Part shown: piece after piece, positions 62,429-64,000 of the stretch
Numbering within the stretch: position 1 is the stretch's first letter
How the letters are laid out: each line of letters begins with the position of its first letter
Assembly (NCBI RefSeq): GCF_900182815.1
Contig: NZ_FXUA01000006.1
Coordinates: 248,001-312,000 of the forward strand
DNA: 64,000 nucleotides
Origin: Algoriphagus winogradskyi
GTDB taxonomy: Bacteria; Bacteroidota; Bacteroidia; Cytophagales; Cyclobacteriaceae
Direction: 5' to 3'
The notes under the pieces: model-generated
What the model was told of the DNA's origin: nothing
The model's input: only the letters and a program-made list of their open reading frames with translations
Database searches by the model: none
Made by a program: the position numbers and the translations under genes

Positions 62429-64000
62429 ATGACTCCTTTCAGAATTCTGATAGTCTTTGTAGTCGTTTCCATCCTTGGGTTGGCAGTGATCCCTATGCTT
62501 TCTGTGGATCTGAATCCCAGGGCTCGGTCACCAATTTTATCAGTGCGGTTTAGCATTCCTAATGCATCTCCTGAAATTGTAGAGAAGCTGGCTACATCTC
62601 CCTTGGAAGGTGCTTTCTCGAGATTAACTGAGCTGAAGGAAATCAATTCAAGTTCCAATTACAACAGTGGCTCCATTACGCTGACTTTCGACAAGAAGGC
62701 TGATATGGAGATGAAGAAGTTTGAGATCTCCAGCATGATCCGGCAGATTTACCCACAGATGGATCAGCGTGTTGGTTATCCTTCGGTGTCACAATCTTCT
62801 CAGACTAGTTCGCAGGAGAAGTCCCCGATTTTGACCTATAGTGTGAATGGACCATTTGCTTCTTTTGAAATCAAGAAAATAGCGGAGGATATCCTCAAGC
62901 CTGCCCTTACGCGCTACGAGGAGGTGGAGCTAGTGGAAGTGCTGGGAGCAAATAACTTACAGCTTTTTGTCACCTACGATATCCAGAAGATGCAATCTTT
63001 TGGCGTCACCAGAAATCAGTTGGCCAATAGCATTCAGAGTGCATTTGGGTTGACATTTCCGGGTGCAGTGATGAATAATGAGGGTCAGACGCTCTTTGTA
63101 CAAGTAGACCGCTCACTTCAGGACAAGGATCAGCTGGAAAATTTGGTCATCAGCGAAACTGGCGGAAAAGAAGTCCGACTTCGTGATGTGGCAAGCATGA
63201 CCTTAGAAGAAGCTGAGGCGACCAGGTACTACAGGATCAATGGGAATAATTCGGTGACACTTACCGTGTACAACCGCGATGGAGTGAATAAAGTCCTACT
63301 AGCTCAACAGCTGAAATTGGCAATTGAGGACGCTGGGAAATCACTTCCAGCTGGGTTTGAGGTACGATTGGAAAACGACGATACGGAATACTTAGAGAAG
63401 GAATTGAATAAAATCTATAAACGATCTGGACTCTCGATCCTGATTTTGGTGGTTTTCATTTTTCTTATCAATAGAAACATCAAATACCTGAGTATTCTCT
63501 TTTTAGGGATTTTGGCAAATTTGAGCCTTTGTGCGATTGTACTTTATTTCCTGAAAGTAGATATCCACATGTACTCCTTGGCAGGATTGACGATTAGTTT
63601 TGGGTTGATCGTGGATAATGCGATCATCATGATTGATCACTTGCACAAGCACAAAAACCGTCGGGTGTTTCTTGCGCTTTTGGCAGCTTCCATGACCACC
63701 ATTGCTGCATTGATGATTGTCTTTTTCTTGCCAGAGGAAGACCGCAAAAACCTTACGGAATTTTCCATTGTAGTTTCGGTTATGTTGGGTATTTCGCTTT
63801 TGATAGCCTTGGTATTTACGCCGGCCTTCTATCAGGTGATGTTCAAGGAGTCTGTGAAGCAAGGCCGCAAATTGACGCTTCCCAAGTTGCGGAAGCGTGT
63901 TAAGTATTTGAGGAATTACGAAAGAAGTATAGCTTGGACGGCCAAATACAGAAAGACATTTATCATCTTCCTTATTTTGCTTTTTGGAACCCCAATATTT
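62429..64000 (+). CDS. RND efflux permease, second (3' end outside window)
   Basis: Starts at ATG 62429, 1 bp after the first permease. The frame remains open to the window end: 524 residues are seen of an expected about 1000. N-terminal TM1 (FRILIVFVVVSILGLAVIPM), SPILSVRFSIPNASPEIVEKLA, and the TM4 segment LTISFGLIVDNAIIMIDHLHK again have Asp-Asn. This confirms a two-permease operon like MdtBC; whether it functions as a heteromer is inference. Confidence 0.93.
   Translation, partial: MTPFRILIVFVVVSILGLAVIPMLSVDLNPRARSPILSVRFSIPNASPEIVEKLATSPLEGAFSRLTELKEINSSSNYNSGSITLTFDKKADMEMKKFEISSMIRQIYPQMDQRVGYPSVSQSSQTSSQEKSPILTYSVNGPFASFEIKKIAEDILKPALTRYEEVELVEVLGANNLQLFVTYDIQKMQSFGVTRNQLANSIQSAFGLTFPGAVMNNEGQTLFVQVDRSLQDKDQLENLVISETGGKEVRLRDVASMTLEEAEATRYYRINGNNSVTLTVYNRDGVNKVLLAQQLKLAIEDAGKSLPAGFEVRLENDDTEYLEKELNKIYKRSGLSILILVVFIFLINRNIKYLSILFLGILANLSLCAIVLYFLKVDIHMYSLAGLTISFGLIVDNAIIMIDHLHKHKNRRVFLALLAASMTTIAALMIVFFLPEEDRKNLTEFSIVVSVMLGISLLIALVFTPAFYQVMFKESVKQGRKLTLPKLRKRVKYLRNYERSIAWTAKYRKTFIIFLILLFGTPIF

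Overview
The window looks like a chromosome segment of a marine- or soil-type Bacteroidota, most likely order Cytophagales and close to Cyclobacteriaceae (Algoriphagus-like). The evidence is a SusC/SusD pair, TonB receptors with carboxypeptidase-regulatory and STN-like domains, a DUF4249 lipoprotein, a T9SS type A sorting tail, a CoaBC-DUF4835-RecN gene order, an Rpb6-type omega subunit, and promoters of the Bacteroidota TTTG / TAnnTTTG type. No tRNA, rRNA, CRISPR array or transposase gene was seen.

Region 1 (1-18.6 kb) is a carbohydrate-use locus: a sulfatase (5' end outside the window), a HopJ-family protein, two large exported cytochrome-c-linked sugar dehydrogenase-type proteins, SusC and SusD, a DUF1080 (3-keto-disaccharide hydrolase family) lipoprotein, a DUF4432 aldose-epimerase-like protein, a cupin, a TIM-barrel isomerase/epimerase and a Gfo/Idh/MocA oxidoreductase. 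No classical glycoside hydrolase is present in the window. I infer that glycan breakdown here could go through oxidation of the sugar followed by cleavage of the keto-glycoside. Spacers in this locus carry short heptameric or octameric tandem repeats, a 187-bp imperfect inverted repeat, and a triple 8-bp motif upstream of susC.

Region 2 (18.6-22.8 kb) is an AT-rich accessory island between two copies of the 3' end and terminator of the Gfo/Idh gene (115 nt, 106 identical). It carries a lipoprotein with a Gly8 linker and a C-terminal HEXXH zincin-like domain, a second lipoprotein, two secreted paralogs, and an orphan C-terminal fragment of a third paralog. The layout resembles a polymorphic-toxin locus with immunity cassettes, but that is inference.

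Region 3 (22.8-35.7 kb) has a proline-iminopeptidase-like hydrolase and an exported TIM-barrel epimerase. It then has a tightly coupled four-gene operon (secreted protein, TonB receptor, DUF4249 lipoprotein, MG2-like protein), a MscS channel and a membrane-anchored beta-propeller-like protein.

Region 4 (35.7-47.4 kb) is conserved housekeeping: mdh, a cyclic-nucleotide-binding protein, tilS, an OstA/LptA-like protein, a T9SS cargo protein, bamD, the omega subunit, coaBC, DUF4835, recN and fabI.

Region 5 (47.5-64 kb) holds an exported amidohydrolase, an alpha/beta hydrolase, and a repeat-bearing gap. A MarR / YceI / ring-cleaving dioxygenase / esterase cluster follows, resembling the MhqR-MhqO-MhqD quinone-stress set, with a shared operator-like sequence upstream of the marR and yceI genes. 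The window ends with sbcC-sbcD, an RlpA-like protein, and an RND efflux operon (adaptor plus two permeases, the second cut by the window end).
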